Positions 1-8,595 of a stretch of 64,000 nucleotides of DNA are shown here, in pieces (the first letter of the stretch is position 1; each line of letters opens with the position of its first letter). The stretch spans positions 1-64,000 of the forward strand of contig JAWXBW010000069.1 of the NCBI GenBank assembly GCA_034440395.1, read 5' to 3'. The notes under the pieces are model-generated. The model saw only the letters and a list, made by a program, of their open reading frames with translations. It was not told the origin of the DNA and made no database searches. The position numbers were made by a program, and so were the translations under genes. The DNA comes from JAAUTS01 sp034440395. Lineage in GTDB: Bacteria; Verrucomicrobiota; Verrucomicrobiia; Methylacidiphilales; JAAUTS01.

Positions 1-93
1 GAACGGCTGAAAGCCGTGACGGGGATATGGAAAGACCGCTATGATGGAAAATCAACCGACGTGATCATGCGGGAATTAAGAGGCGATGATTGA
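1..93 (+). CDS. VapB-type antitoxin, C-terminal fragment (runs off left edge)
   Basis: The first 30 codons are open and end in TGA at 91-93. The peptide carries the tail typical of AbrB/MazE-like VapB antitoxins: a Trp-Lys-Asp-Arg stretch followed by STDVIMRELRGDD. Such C-termini wrap the PIN toxin active site. The stop overlaps the start of the vapC gene at 86 (8 bp), which is the standard coupling of antitoxin and toxin. The DNA-binding N-terminus lies outside the window, so the family assignment rests on the tail and the neighbour. Confidence 0.7.
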   Translation, partial: ERLKAVTGIWKDRYDGKSTDVIMRELRGDD

Positions 94-490
94 AGGTTCT
101 AGAGTTTTAGTGGATAGCAACGTGATCATTGATTTAATCCAGGATGATCCTCAGTGGGCAGCTTGGTCCGCCGACGCCATCGCCGCTTCTTCGGGTGCCG
201 TCATCAACCCGATCATTTTTTCCGAACTTTGTTATCAAAAAACGTCGGCTGGGGAAGTGGATGAAATGCTGGCAGTGCTGGGACTGGGTTATGCGGAACT
301 CCCTTGCGAAGCCCTATTTCTAGCCTCCCAAGGGTATCGGGATTATGGGCAACGCGGTGGGGCGAAAACGGCACCGCTGGCCGAATTCTTCATCGGCGCG
401 CACGCTGAGGCGGAAGGCTTTACCTTGCTGACGCGAGACCCAGCCCGCTACCAGACTTATTTCCCCACCGTTCCACTCATTTGCCCATGA
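86..490 (+). CDS. VapC-family PIN-domain toxin (ribonuclease)
   Basis: This 134-aa protein is a PIN-domain endoribonuclease, the toxin of a type II VapBC pair. Conserved acidic residues are visible: Asp10 in VLVDSNV, Glu47 in IFSEL, and Asp118 in LLTRDPARYQTYFP. The third metal-site position, usually Asp in PLPDFFIGAHA, is Glu100 here (PLAEFFIGAHA), a conservative change that should still bind metal. Length is normal for VapC. The antitoxin gene overlaps it upstream, so both are probably translated together and autoregulated by the VapBC complex. The RNA target cannot be read from sequence. Confidence 0.85.
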   Translation: MIEGSRVLVDSNVIIDLIQDDPQWAAWSADAIAASSGAVINPIIFSELCYQKTSAGEVDEMLAVLGLGYAELPCEALFLASQGYRDYGQRGGAKTAPLAEFFIGAHAEAEGFTLLTRDPARYQTYFPTVPLICP

Positions 491-937
491 GAAATCCCGC
501 CAAAGACGATGGGCTACGGGCTGAAGGTCTGGCCAGAGGACTTTACCAACGTAAAATCAAAAACCTCAGAAGCGGCGAACCTCGAAGGCTTATGAAAAAA
601 GTAGGTTCCAAGAACCGAGGATCCCATCCTGACGGGCTGCCACTCGCAAGGAGCGGCCTCTACATTTCTTGCGCTTACCCGACAGTAAATTCCCTTAAAT
701 CAGGCACTCCTTCAAGCGGCTTTTCAGACCTGTTGTTTCACGACGACGTGGCGCAAATCTTGGAGGAATCTCACACGAAGGCAAGAAGCCACGAAAGGGG
801 AAAAGGAAAAGGGATTATTTCCGATTCTGAAAATCTCCGCGCCGCCGCATCTCCGCACGGAAACTCTTCCGAAGTCTCCTCTGAAAACCTTCGTGCCTTC
901 GTGGCTTTGTGTGAACCAATCCTAAGACCGCCTACAA
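491..937. other. Long intergenic region without a convincing gene
   Basis: This stretch lies between vapC and the lycopene cyclase gene, which converge on it. A 161-codon open frame crosses it, but its translation is low in hydrophobic core residues, rich in Ser, Arg and Lys, and follows the repeat arms at 771-914, so I do not call it a gene. The inverted repeat is the only structure I see. Confidence 0.5.
771..914. repeat. Imperfect inverted repeat (27-bp arms) around a CTCCGC-rich core
   Basis: The arm at 771-797 and the reverse complement of 888-914 match at 22 of 27 positions; both read as variants of CTTCGTGCCTTCGTGG plus a TTTGTGTGA-like end. Between them, 834-865 carries the core CTCCGCGCCGCCGCATCTCC. 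Similar CTCTGCGTCTCTGTGCGAGA wording occurs at 17927-17950. The structure could fold as a long hairpin in RNA or DNA. I cannot assign it to a named repeat family. Confidence 0.6.
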
Positions 938-1672
938 TCAGCGCAATTGTTCAGGTAGAAGAATGATAAAACTTTGCGCTACTAAGAATGCGGTTAGATA
1001 GAAAAAGGCGGCTTCTTCCCAAGGCATTTTTCCGCCAAACTTATATCCTGTGATTTGCTTCGCATCAAAATGCCAGATTCCTTTATCAATGGCTATGTAG
1101 TCAGCGATTGATAGATAGGTTCCCACTAAAAAAGTGACGCCTAAAAGAACTGGCCATCTAGGGAGGACCACGTCCCACGCAACGGCCCACTGTAAAAAAA
1201 TAATCGGCACAAACCAAAACAATAGGTGCCACGCATAATGATAACAAGATTGGGCGTTAATCCGCTTTCTTCCCCATAGACCTAAGACTAGCCACCCAAG
1301 TAGTATCGAGCCCACCACTATTCCAACTAAAGGATGCGTGATCCCGTAGGGATTTTCCCATGATTCGAACTGCGGGAAGCACTGAAAAAGAAAAGTCGTT
1401 AACAACATGACTTGAATGGATTCAATCAGGAAGAAGGCATATTCCTCAATCGGTAAGTGCCAGATTTTGAACGAAAACCTATTTCTAGGAAAACCCCAGA
1501 TTCCCTGAGCCACGGCATAATTATCCCATGGCGTCGTAAAAACCATAACTAAAGAAAGAACCAAAGCCACCGCCGTCAAAATAGGTGCCGTCCAAAAGCT
1601 TGGCCCTGCTAAGACGGCGCACAGCAAAAGAAATGGAAAATTAAATATCCAATGAAAACGACTGTAGGTCAT
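938..1672 (-). CDS. Lycopene cyclase, fused CrtYc-CrtYd type
   Basis: This 244-aa integral membrane protein contains two copies of the lycopene cyclase domain (TIGR03462 family). The first has DNYAVAQGIWGF then LPIEEYAFF (about residues 50-81); the second has ADYIAIDKGIWHF then MPWEEAAFF (about 191-224). Each copy has roughly three membrane spans. Heterodimeric CrtYc/CrtYd cyclases of actinobacteria, and fused versions in archaea, fungi and Bacteroidetes, convert linear psi ends of lycopene to beta rings. The two EE pairs are both intact. It stands alone, far from crtI at 23.3 kb, and converges on the toxin module. Confidence 0.9.
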   Translation of the reverse strand: MTYSRFHWIFNFPFLLLCAVLAGPSFWTAPILTAVALVLSLVMVFTTPWDNYAVAQGIWGFPRNRFSFKIWHLPIEEYAFFLIESIQVMLLTTFLFQCFPQFESWENPYGITHPLVGIVVGSILLGWLVLGLWGRKRINAQSCYHYAWHLLFWFVPIIFLQWAVAWDVVLPRWPVLLGVTFLVGTYLSIADYIAIDKGIWHFDAKQITGYKFGGKMPWEEAAFFYLTAFLVAQSFIILLPEQLR

Positions 1673-1799
1673 AGGAAAAAACTATCTGAGGAGGTTCCTG
1701 ACGTCATTAAAATTAACCACTATTTAGGATCATTTTGTCGTCTTGCTCGTTGTGAAAAAACCTGCAATGGTAGCGTAACTTAATCAAACGCTATTTCTC

Positions 1800-2501
1800 A
1801 TGAACTTCACCTCTGCTCTGATTATTCCATGCTACAACGAGCAAGTTCGTTTACCTGCCTTCCTTAAAGAATTACGCAGCACCTTAACCACTACCCTTAT
1901 TGTCACGGTGGATGATGGAAGTAGCGAGCCGCTGCCCAACTTTCAAGACCCTGCCGTAATCCAATTATCCTATCCTCATAATAAGGGAAAGGGTTATGCC
2001 GTTCGCCACGGTTGGTCGTGGGTGACACAACATCATCCTGAAATCCAGACCCTAGGCTTTGCCGACGCCGATGGCGCAGTTTCTGCGTCGGAGACTTTAC
2101 GTTTATTAAAACTTTTTGCAGAAGATAAATGTGACCTCCTCATGGCCAGTCGCATCCTCATGCTGGGACGCAAAGTTGATCGTAAAATAATTAGGCACCT
2201 GATCGGACGCGTCTTTGCCACGCTATTATCTTATCAACTAGAAATCGCCGCCTATGACACGCAGTGCGGCTGTAAATGGATCACACGCGCTGCCTTTCTA
2301 GGGGTCAGGGATGATCTTTGCATAAACGGCTTTACCTTTGATGCAGAACTTATGGCACGGCTCTTAAAAAAAGGGCAGCGGGTCTTGGAGGAGCCCGTGG
2401 ATTGGGAGGAGAAAGATGGCAGTAAAGTTCGACTTTGGGCCGACAGCTGGGGCATGTTAAAGCAGCTACGTATAATCAGGCGGGCTTTGAAAAAACTCTA
2501 A
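1800..2501 (+). CDS. GT2 glycosyltransferase, polyprenyl-phosphate sugar transferase type
   Basis: The 233-aa protein has the GT-A fold signature of family 2: IIPCYNEQ (res 8-15), VDDGS (37-41), NKGKGYAVRHG (61-71) and the metal-binding DADG (89-92). This set resembles Alg5/DPM1-like enzymes that move a sugar from a nucleotide donor to a polyprenyl phosphate. There are no membrane spans, so it would act at the cytoplasmic face. The next gene, 27 bp downstream on the same strand, is an MBOAT-like membrane protein, suggesting a shared role in modifying an envelope glycan. Sugar and acceptor are unknown. Confidence 0.8.
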   Translation: MNFTSALIIPCYNEQVRLPAFLKELRSTLTTTLIVTVDDGSSEPLPNFQDPAVIQLSYPHNKGKGYAVRHGWSWVTQHHPEIQTLGFADADGAVSASETLRLLKLFAEDKCDLLMASRILMLGRKVDRKIIRHLIGRVFATLLSYQLEIAAYDTQCGCKWITRAAFLGVRDDLCINGFTFDAELMARLLKKGQRVLEEPVDWEEKDGSKVRLWADSWGMLKQLRIIRRALKKL

Positions 2502-2528
2502 GTCTCCCATCCCAAGAAATCTTCTGCC

Positions 2529-3800
2529 ATGTTTTCTCTTAGACCACTGGATCTATTCAAGCTCCTAGGTTATTTCTTGCTACACGCTTTACTGCTAACC
2601 CCTATTTTTGTGGTTTTTTGGTTGTTGAAAGAAACCGAAAAGTTGGAAGTTTCCATCCTCTTATCCCTAGCAGGTATTGCTGCCTTACTAGTCCTCGCTC
2701 AGAGACAAAAACATTTCACCTTGGTGCTAGGTCTTTGTTCTCTGGCGTTTTGGTTTCAGATGGAACCATTTCTTGGACTCTATCTCTTAGCGGTATCAGC
2801 GGTTCTCTACACGGTGCTACACCTAACATTCAAAGCTCAGAGAATCCTCTTTTGGTGTCTGCTCGTGGGGTTTATCCTAGTCGTTCCAAAACTGTTACCC
2901 TGGATTTTTGCCGCAAAGCCAGTCCTTTGGCTTTGGCTACGAGAGTCATTACTTCTCGGATTTTTCCTCCGCTATTGGATGTGGGAGCGGGAATGTCGTA
3001 ACCCGAAAATCGCCGAACAACGTTTTTTTGAACACCTCAGCTACATCTTTTTTATTCCACAATTACTTAAACTAATTCCTGTTACACCCTCGCTGCATTT
3101 TGGCCAGACTCAGGATTATCCCAAAACGCTAAAGCCAGCTGCACAAATATTTCTTCTGGGTTCCGTTAAACTACTTCTGTTTCAACTGCATCTTCTCTTA
3201 CCCCTAGGATTGCAAGCCGGTGGAGCGCATTGGTTCGGAGCGGCTTGGTATCAAATTCTGACTAGTTATGTATTATGGTATTTGTGGTTATCCGCTCACT
3301 GTGATTACGCCGTCAGTATTGCTCGATTATTGGGAATCCAAGTTCCTTCTCTCTTTCATTTCCCCTTACTGGCTAGGACGCCTCAAGAATTCTGGAAACG
3401 CTGGCTTACTCTTTACCACCAGTTTTTACGCGCTCATGTTTATCTGCCTTTAGGTGGTCGAGCCTCCGCCATTTGGTCGGTCCCGCTGACCTTTTTTATT
3501 TCGGCTCTGCTCTTTGGTGGACTTTGGGTCGGTTCCTCTCTCTGGATTCCGCCACATAGCTTTTGGCTGCAATGGCTGCCCTTCTTCATGTTACAAGCTT
3601 TATTCGTAACCATTACCATCAAGCTTCACTCTAAAATCCGATCACTTTCCCTCTGGCAACAAATCCTAGGGACTCTCTTCACGCAGTTTAGCCTAGCCGC
3701 TAGCTGCCTTTTCTTAACCGGCTTAAGTCGTTTTCCCGGGGATACCCTCTCGTTAGGTCAAGCGTGGCAGATTTTTCGAGTGGCACTGTTTCTTGACTAA
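2529..3800 (+). CDS. MBOAT-family membrane protein lacking the conserved histidines
   Basis: This 423-aa protein is very hydrophobic (about ten spans) and carries the MBOAT/AlgI core: ARTPQEFWKRW (about res 285-295), then RAHVYLPLGG and FGGLWVGSSLWI. In active MBOAT acyltransferases the second motif reads GGLWHGAS, with a catalytic His; here Val occupies that place. The His after FW(K/R)RW is also replaced by Leu. So the fold is recognisable but the canonical acyl-transfer residue is absent. It may be an inactive paralogue, or use another residue. It follows a GT2 gene by 27 bp and precedes apaG by 27 bp, a likely operon. Confidence 0.75.
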   Translation: MFSLRPLDLFKLLGYFLLHALLLTPIFVVFWLLKETEKLEVSILLSLAGIAALLVLAQRQKHFTLVLGLCSLAFWFQMEPFLGLYLLAVSAVLYTVLHLTFKAQRILFWCLLVGFILVVPKLLPWIFAAKPVLWLWLRESLLLGFFLRYWMWERECRNPKIAEQRFFEHLSYIFFIPQLLKLIPVTPSLHFGQTQDYPKTLKPAAQIFLLGSVKLLLFQLHLLLPLGLQAGGAHWFGAAWYQILTSYVLWYLWLSAHCDYAVSIARLLGIQVPSLFHFPLLARTPQEFWKRWLTLYHQFLRAHVYLPLGGRASAIWSVPLTFFISALLFGGLWVGSSLWIPPHSFWLQWLPFFMLQALFVTITIKLHSKIRSLSLWQQILGTLFTQFSLAASCLFLTGLSRFPGDTLSLGQAWQIFRVALFLD

Positions 3801-3827
3801 AGGACAAGCCTCCTACATTTTTACCTC

Positions 3828-4214
3828 GTGCCTGAATCATCTAGATATCAAGAAATTAGTGGACTTTGGGTTAACGTCGATCGAGTCGAACATGTTCCTA
3901 GCATGGAGAACCCTGCCGATCGTCCTTATCGCTTTGGCTACGATATAACGATCCATAATGACAGCCTGCGCATCGTTACAATCCTAGGACGTAAATGGAT
4001 CGTCACCAACGCTAAGGGTCACAAACTTATCGTCGAAGCAGACGGTGTGATCGGTAAATTTCCTCACCTTAAGCCAGGCGATCAATTTCATTACAACAAT
4101 TATCACCTCATTGATTCTGACAGCAGTGCGGAAGGTTTTTACCACGGGAAAGACGAGGAAGGACAAAGCTTCATAGTGCGTATCCCTCTTTTTACGATGC
4201 AGGTCTGTATTTAA
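3828..4214 (+). CDS. apaG: ApaG domain protein
   Basis: A single ApaG domain (fibronectin-like beta sandwich) fills this 128-aa protein: FGYDITIHNDS, LGRKWIVTNAKGH, EADGVIGKFPHLKPGDQFHY and a YHGKDEEG turn. ApaG homologues are linked to divalent cation resistance in enterobacteria and to protein-protein contacts in F-box proteins; the molecular role is not settled. Start is GTG at 3828, since no ATG precedes the conserved core and MPESSRYQEISGLWV aligns with the usual N-terminus. It follows the MBOAT-like gene closely and probably shares its transcript. Confidence 0.85.
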   Translation: MPESSRYQEISGLWVNVDRVEHVPSMENPADRPYRFGYDITIHNDSLRIVTILGRKWIVTNAKGHKLIVEADGVIGKFPHLKPGDQFHYNNYHLIDSDSSAEGFYHGKDEEGQSFIVRIPLFTMQVCI

Positions 4215-4300
4215 AGTCAGGATTACAACTCCTTAATAAATTCCACCTTCACTTTATCTGTAGAGTTGCAGTTTACCTAATCTAAGCCTAGAATCTTCCT

Positions 4301-5110
4301 ATGAGACTGGCTGTTATCGGTGCAGGTAGAATGGGTCGAGCGATTGTGGCGGGCCTGCTAGCTCGCAACCTCATAAACCCTGCCGCTATTACAGGCGTTT
4401 CTAAAACCCAAGCGTCCAAAGATTCCTTTCTTGCACTCGATCCTTCGGGTGTCATGCAGTGGACAGACTCTCTTCCAGAGGCCAGCGCCCAAGCCGATGT
4501 GCTTTTATTAGCCGTCAAGCCTATCCAAATGAACGAGGTGCTGCCTCTTCTCCGCTTGCGCAACACAACCACACTTATCATTTCCATCGCAGCGGGAATA
4601 AGGCTACAGCGATTTGAGGAACTCCTTGGCTCAGAACAGCACATCGCCCGAGCCATGCCTAACACCCCAGTCACTCTCGGTTGCGGGGTTACAGCCTATT
4701 GCCCTAACGCACGCTGCACGCCAGAAGATCGAGATTTTATTAAACAACTTTTTCAATCAGTTGGCGCATGTTACGAAGTGGAAGAGAATCAGCTCGATGC
4801 CGTGACGGCTCTGAGCGGTTCAGGTCCTGCCTTTTTCTATCGCATCATCCAAGCTTTTTCCCAAGCCGCTATCCAAGAAGGTTTGAGTCCCGAGCAAGCT
4901 CTCCGCATGGCCGCTCAGACGGCGGAAGGCTCAGCTAAGATGATTTTAGAATATGACTTAAGTCCTGATGATCTAATTAAGCAAGTGGTCAGCAAAGGCG
5001 GCACCACGGAAGCGGGGTTAAATGTCTTAGATGCAAGCGCACTTTCGAACATCGTTGCAGCGACTATCCATGCCGCCGCAGAGCGTTCACGAACCTTATC
5101 AAAAATATGA
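4301..5110 (+). CDS. proC: Pyrroline-5-carboxylate reductase
   Basis: The 269-aa enzyme reduces 1-pyrroline-5-carboxylate to proline with NAD(P)H, the last step of proline synthesis. The Rossmann loop GAGRMG is at residues 7-12, AVKP follows the dinucleotide site, and the ProC C-terminal signature is present as SGSGPAFFYRI plus QVVSKGGTTEAGL. Length matches the family. The stop overlaps the start of the next gene by 4 nt (ATGA), so the two are translationally coupled although their functions seem unrelated. Confidence 0.95.
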   Translation: MRLAVIGAGRMGRAIVAGLLARNLINPAAITGVSKTQASKDSFLALDPSGVMQWTDSLPEASAQADVLLLAVKPIQMNEVLPLLRLRNTTTLIISIAAGIRLQRFEELLGSEQHIARAMPNTPVTLGCGVTAYCPNARCTPEDRDFIKQLFQSVGACYEVEENQLDAVTALSGSGPAFFYRIIQAFSQAAIQEGLSPEQALRMAAQTAEGSAKMILEYDLSPDDLIKQVVSKGGTTEAGLNVLDASALSNIVAATIHAAAERSRTLSKI

Positions 5111-6477
5111 AACGCTATGATTTTCTTATCATCGGAGCTGGGCCAGGCGGAATTTCGGCAGCACTCACTGCGGCTAAACGACGTCAGCACGTTGCTTTAA
5201 TTGAACACAAAATGATTGGAGGCACTTGTTTACATGAAGGGTGCCTTCCCTCAAAAAGTTTGTTAGCCAGTGCTAAATATCTACAAAGCTTGCGGCATGG
5301 AGAAGACTATGGTGTGACTTTTGAACCTCCGAAAGGTTCCTTAGTTGATTTTTTTAATCGCCAAAAAAGCGTGGTCTCAAAAATATATCAACACACTCTT
5401 AAGGAGCTAACAGAAGCGGGTGTCCATGTTATCCATGGGCAAGCGAACCTCATCTCTCCCGGGAAGGTGCAGGTTCAGACGGCACAAAACATAGAGATAC
5501 TAGAAGCACGTAAGACCATCATCGCTACAGGCTCAGTCCCAGTGTGTGATCCCTTAATTCCATTTGATGGAAAAAATATCCTTAACAGTTCGCAGGCTCT
5601 GCACTTGTTAAAACTGCCGGCCTCTGTCGGCTTAATCGGCGGCGGGTATATTCCGTGTTCCCATGCCACTCTATTTTCCACACTCGGCAGTAAGGTTACT
5701 TTGATCGAAAAAGGTCCGTCTTTGCTTCCTCACTTTGATCATGTTGCAGGTCACTTTTTAGAACGATCTTTTGTGCGAGAGGGCATCACCGTTTTAACCA
5801 AGACGTGTGTCGTTTCCGCCACGACTACAGATAGTGGCGTTCAGGTGCATTTAGCAGAAGGCGATTCTCTCTTTTTTGAAAAAGTCCTCTACGCTGGTGG
5901 ACGCCAACCCAACTTGCATGGCTTAGAGGCTCTGGCACAAGGCGGTTCTATTCCAGTAAACTCATTTTTGGAAACCACTTGGCCAGGAACTTACGCCGTG
6001 GGCGATGTTAATAATTTATCCACGTTTGCCAGCTCTGCCGTCATGCAGGGGCGGACGGCGGCACTCCATGCCCTAGGCTACAATACGGCTTACAAGGTTC
6101 AGGCCGCTCCACGTTGTGCTTTTACGCAACCGGAGATTGCCTCAATCGGATTAAGTGAAAGCCAAGCACGAGAACAGGGTTATGAGATTCTTACAGCCCA
6201 AAAATCTTTCTCCATCGCAGGGAAAGCCATCGCCATGGGTGAAATGGATGGGTTGGTTAAATTAATCATCGAGCGCAAGACGACAGCCTTTCTCGGCGGC
6301 ACCATTATCTGCTCACATGCCTCTGAAATTATCGGACAACTAGGTATGGCTCTGACCCTTAATGCTAAGCTCTCTGATTTAACGAATATCACCACAGCTC
6401 ATCCCACGTTTTCCGAAACTATTCAAGAAGTAGCTTGGGAGCTAGAGCTGGGTTTGATGGAAAAAAGTTTTACCTAG
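5107..6477 (+). CDS. Dihydrolipoamide dehydrogenase-like flavoprotein
   Basis: This 456-aa pyridine nucleotide-disulfide oxidoreductase has the FAD loop GAGPGG (res 10-15), the redox disulfide GGTCLHEGCLPSK (about 39-51) and the C-terminal AHPTFSE His-Glu base typical of LpdA. Two points differ from ordinary LpdA: LHEGCL replaces LNVGCI, and the NAD-site helix reads GGGYIPCSHATL where LpdA has GGGYIGLEL, so the usual Glu is missing. No 2-oxoacid dehydrogenase genes are nearby. It may be a lipoamide dehydrogenase or a related disulfide reductase; I leave the gene symbol blank. Confidence 0.75.
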   Translation: MKRYDFLIIGAGPGGISAALTAAKRRQHVALIEHKMIGGTCLHEGCLPSKSLLASAKYLQSLRHGEDYGVTFEPPKGSLVDFFNRQKSVVSKIYQHTLKELTEAGVHVIHGQANLISPGKVQVQTAQNIEILEARKTIIATGSVPVCDPLIPFDGKNILNSSQALHLLKLPASVGLIGGGYIPCSHATLFSTLGSKVTLIEKGPSLLPHFDHVAGHFLERSFVREGITVLTKTCVVSATTTDSGVQVHLAEGDSLFFEKVLYAGGRQPNLHGLEALAQGGSIPVNSFLETTWPGTYAVGDVNNLSTFASSAVMQGRTAALHALGYNTAYKVQAAPRCAFTQPEIASIGLSESQAREQGYEILTAQKSFSIAGKAIAMGEMDGLVKLIIERKTTAFLGGTIICSHASEIIGQLGMALTLNAKLSDLTNITTAHPTFSETIQEVAWELELGLMEKSFT

Positions 6478-7514
6478 GAATGAGCAGTAGAAAAATTTTG
6501 AAATCGCTCGAGAGCTTTCAATGCTGCGCCTGAGTCGATCGCCTCGGCTGCTTGGCCGTAGCCCTCAGAAATCACTTCAACCGAGCCATGCACCTGCAAA
6601 GCTACGGCGGCATTCATGAGAATAGCGTGACGCAAGAAACCTTTCTCTTCGCCCCGCAAAAAATCCATAATGCGGCTAGCACTTTCATCCCGTGAGTTTA
6701 CAAGTAACTCTTGATAAGACCCTGATATTTTACGTAAGCCGAGATCCTCCTTAAACGCTTTTTGTAAAAAACCCTGAGCTTGATTCGTGCCCGTGACGCT
6801 GACTTCACCTAGTGCCGTGCCGTCGGCATCTGTTCCGCAGACAACTAAAAATCTGTCCCGATCTAAGGAGTGCAATGCTTTTTGAAAAAGTTCCACATGA
6901 TGGGAGTGAAAAACACCGAGCAACTGCGTTTCTGGTAGGCAAGGATTCAGTAAAGGTCCTAATAGATTAAAAATAGAACGAAGCCCTTCGTGGGCTAATG
7001 ATTTACGCGCTTCCGCAACATTTTTAAAAGTGGGGTGATACAGCGGAGCCATGAGAAAGACCATCCCGCAGGCTTCGAGGCAGGGCTCGATCTGATCTGG
7101 CTTTATGTTAATGTGAATGCCTAGAGCTTCAAGCACATCAGCGCTGCCAGATTTTTTTGTGACGCCCCTATTACCATGCTTAACGACGGGAACTGCGCAA
7201 GCCGCTAGGACGGGCATAAGTGCGGTTGAGAGGTTAACTATGTTTAAGCCACCACCGCCTGTGCCACAGCAGTCAAAGAGAGCTTTTCCTTGAAAACGTC
7301 CACGCAGAGACGTTGGGACGGCTCGGGGTAAGAGAGCTTTGGCAAAAGCGGCTAGTTCATGCTCCGTTTCACCTTTCGCACTGAGTGCTTTTAAGAAATC
7401 GGCTTTACTAGAAACGGCCAGAACGGGATCGAGCAGCTCAGCCACAAGAGCGGGAACCATGGCTGACTCTATCTCTAGTCCTTTCTGACAATGCTCTTGC
7501 GCCTCCCGCAGCAT
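6474..7514 (-). CDS. trpD: Anthranilate phosphoribosyltransferase
   Basis: The enzyme joins anthranilate and PRPP, step two of tryptophan synthesis. At 346 aa it has the normal length and the PRPP-binding motifs GTGGGGLNIVNLSTA (usual form GTGGD...N.ST), VKHGNRGVTKKSGSADVLEALG and, later, EARKSLAHEGLRSIFNLLGPLLNP. The Asp of GTGGDG is Gly here. No other trp genes are in the window. Its 3' end overlaps the convergent flavoprotein gene by 4 bp; it lies 1 bp downstream of pilT and may be on the same transcript. Confidence 0.92.
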   Translation of the reverse strand: MLREAQEHCQKGLEIESAMVPALVAELLDPVLAVSSKADFLKALSAKGETEHELAAFAKALLPRAVPTSLRGRFQGKALFDCCGTGGGGLNIVNLSTALMPVLAACAVPVVKHGNRGVTKKSGSADVLEALGIHINIKPDQIEPCLEACGMVFLMAPLYHPTFKNVAEARKSLAHEGLRSIFNLLGPLLNPCLPETQLLGVFHSHHVELFQKALHSLDRDRFLVVCGTDADGTALGEVSVTGTNQAQGFLQKAFKEDLGLRKISGSYQELLVNSRDESASRIMDFLRGEEKGFLRHAILMNAAVALQVHGSVEVISEGYGQAAEAIDSGAALKALERFQNFSTAHS

Positions 7515-7515
7515 C

Positions 7516-8583
7516 TTAGTGCCCTTTTTCTAAATAAGGAATGAAGCGCTGTTTATCAATCGACTTCATGTAGGCTTCTTGAGCGGAGATAAAGCCTTTT
7601 TTAAAATAATTCTCAATGGCGTCATCCATGAGCTGCATGCCTTCCGCCCGGCCAGACTTTAAAACGTCGGTTAATTTAAAGGTGGCTCCTTCGCGGATAA
7701 TGGAGGCCACGGCAGGGTTAGAGATAAGGATTTCATTAACTGCTAAGCGCCCTTTATTATCGTTACGCTTGAGTAGAAGCTGAGCAACGACACCGCGCAG
7801 GGAGGTGGAGAGCATGGTGCGAACGAGTTCTTGTTGATCACTAGGGAATGCGTCGATAATACGGTCAATGGTTTTACGGGCGTTATTCGTATGCAGGGTC
7901 CCGAAGACGAGTAGACCTGTTTCTGCCGCCGTTAGGGCAAGGGATATGGTCTCAAGATCGCGCAACTCTCCTACGAGAACTACGTCAGAATCTTCCCGTA
8001 AAGCGGCCTTAAGCCCACTAGAAAAGGTCGGGGTTTCACTGGGAACTTCGCGTTGGGTGACCGTGCTGCGTTTGTTGTCGTGAACAAATTCAATCGGCTC
8101 CTCAATCGTGATGATATGGCGTGCGTGGTGGGTGTTGATGTAATCGATGATGGCGGCTAGGGTGGTGGATTTACCTGAACCCGTAGGGCCTGTCACGAGT
8201 ACGAGACCTGAGCGCATGTCTCCGAAACTTTCGAGGATTTTCGGCACGCCGAGTTCATCGATGGTTTTTAGTCGATTCGGGATTAAACGGAAGATTGCTC
8301 CATATCCATTGAGGTGTCGGTGGTAGTTGCAACGGAAGCGGGAGTCATTACCCATTTCGTAAGCGAAGTCTAAATCGCCTTGTTGAAGGAACTTTTCCCA
8401 TGAAGTGGGGCGGCAAATCTGGCGCAAGAGGATTTCCATTTCTTCGCGGGTGAGAGGTTCTTCACGTAAGGCACGGATTTCACCGAAGCGGCGAAACTTA
8501 GGTGGTTGACCTTCGGAGAGGTGGAGATCGGAGCCCCCCTCGCTGACAAGGACTTGGAAAAATTGATCAATTTGATTAGCCAT
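7516..8583 (-). CDS. pilT: Type IV pilus retraction ATPase PilT
   Basis: This 355-aa secretion ATPase powers pilus depolymerisation. It shows the PAS-like N-terminal domain (SDLHLSEGQPPKFR), Walker A GPTGSGKST (res 132-140), Asp box ITIEEPIEF, Walker B VVLVGELRD, His box TLHTNNA and the PilT-specific AIRNLIRE-like element AVASIIRE. Length is that of PilT rather than PilB. A second PilT-like gene is 12 bp upstream in the same direction, so the two resemble a pilT/pilU pair. Pilin and assembly genes are not in the window. Confidence 0.93.
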   Translation of the reverse strand: MANQIDQFFQVLVSEGGSDLHLSEGQPPKFRRFGEIRALREEPLTREEMEILLRQICRPTSWEKFLQQGDLDFAYEMGNDSRFRCNYHRHLNGYGAIFRLIPNRLKTIDELGVPKILESFGDMRSGLVLVTGPTGSGKSTTLAAIIDYINTHHARHIITIEEPIEFVHDNKRSTVTQREVPSETPTFSSGLKAALREDSDVVLVGELRDLETISLALTAAETGLLVFGTLHTNNARKTIDRIIDAFPSDQQELVRTMLSTSLRGVVAQLLLKRNDNKGRLAVNEILISNPAVASIIREGATFKLTDVLKSGRAEGMQLMDDAIENYFKKGFISAQEAYMKSIDKQRFIPYLEKGH

Positions 8584-8595
8584 AACGTTTAAAAT

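Noticed and set aside
481..966. 161-codon open frame after vapC
   Set aside because: It runs through the inverted-repeat arms and core, has no recognisable domain, and overlaps the end of the cyclase gene. The repeat explains its sequence.
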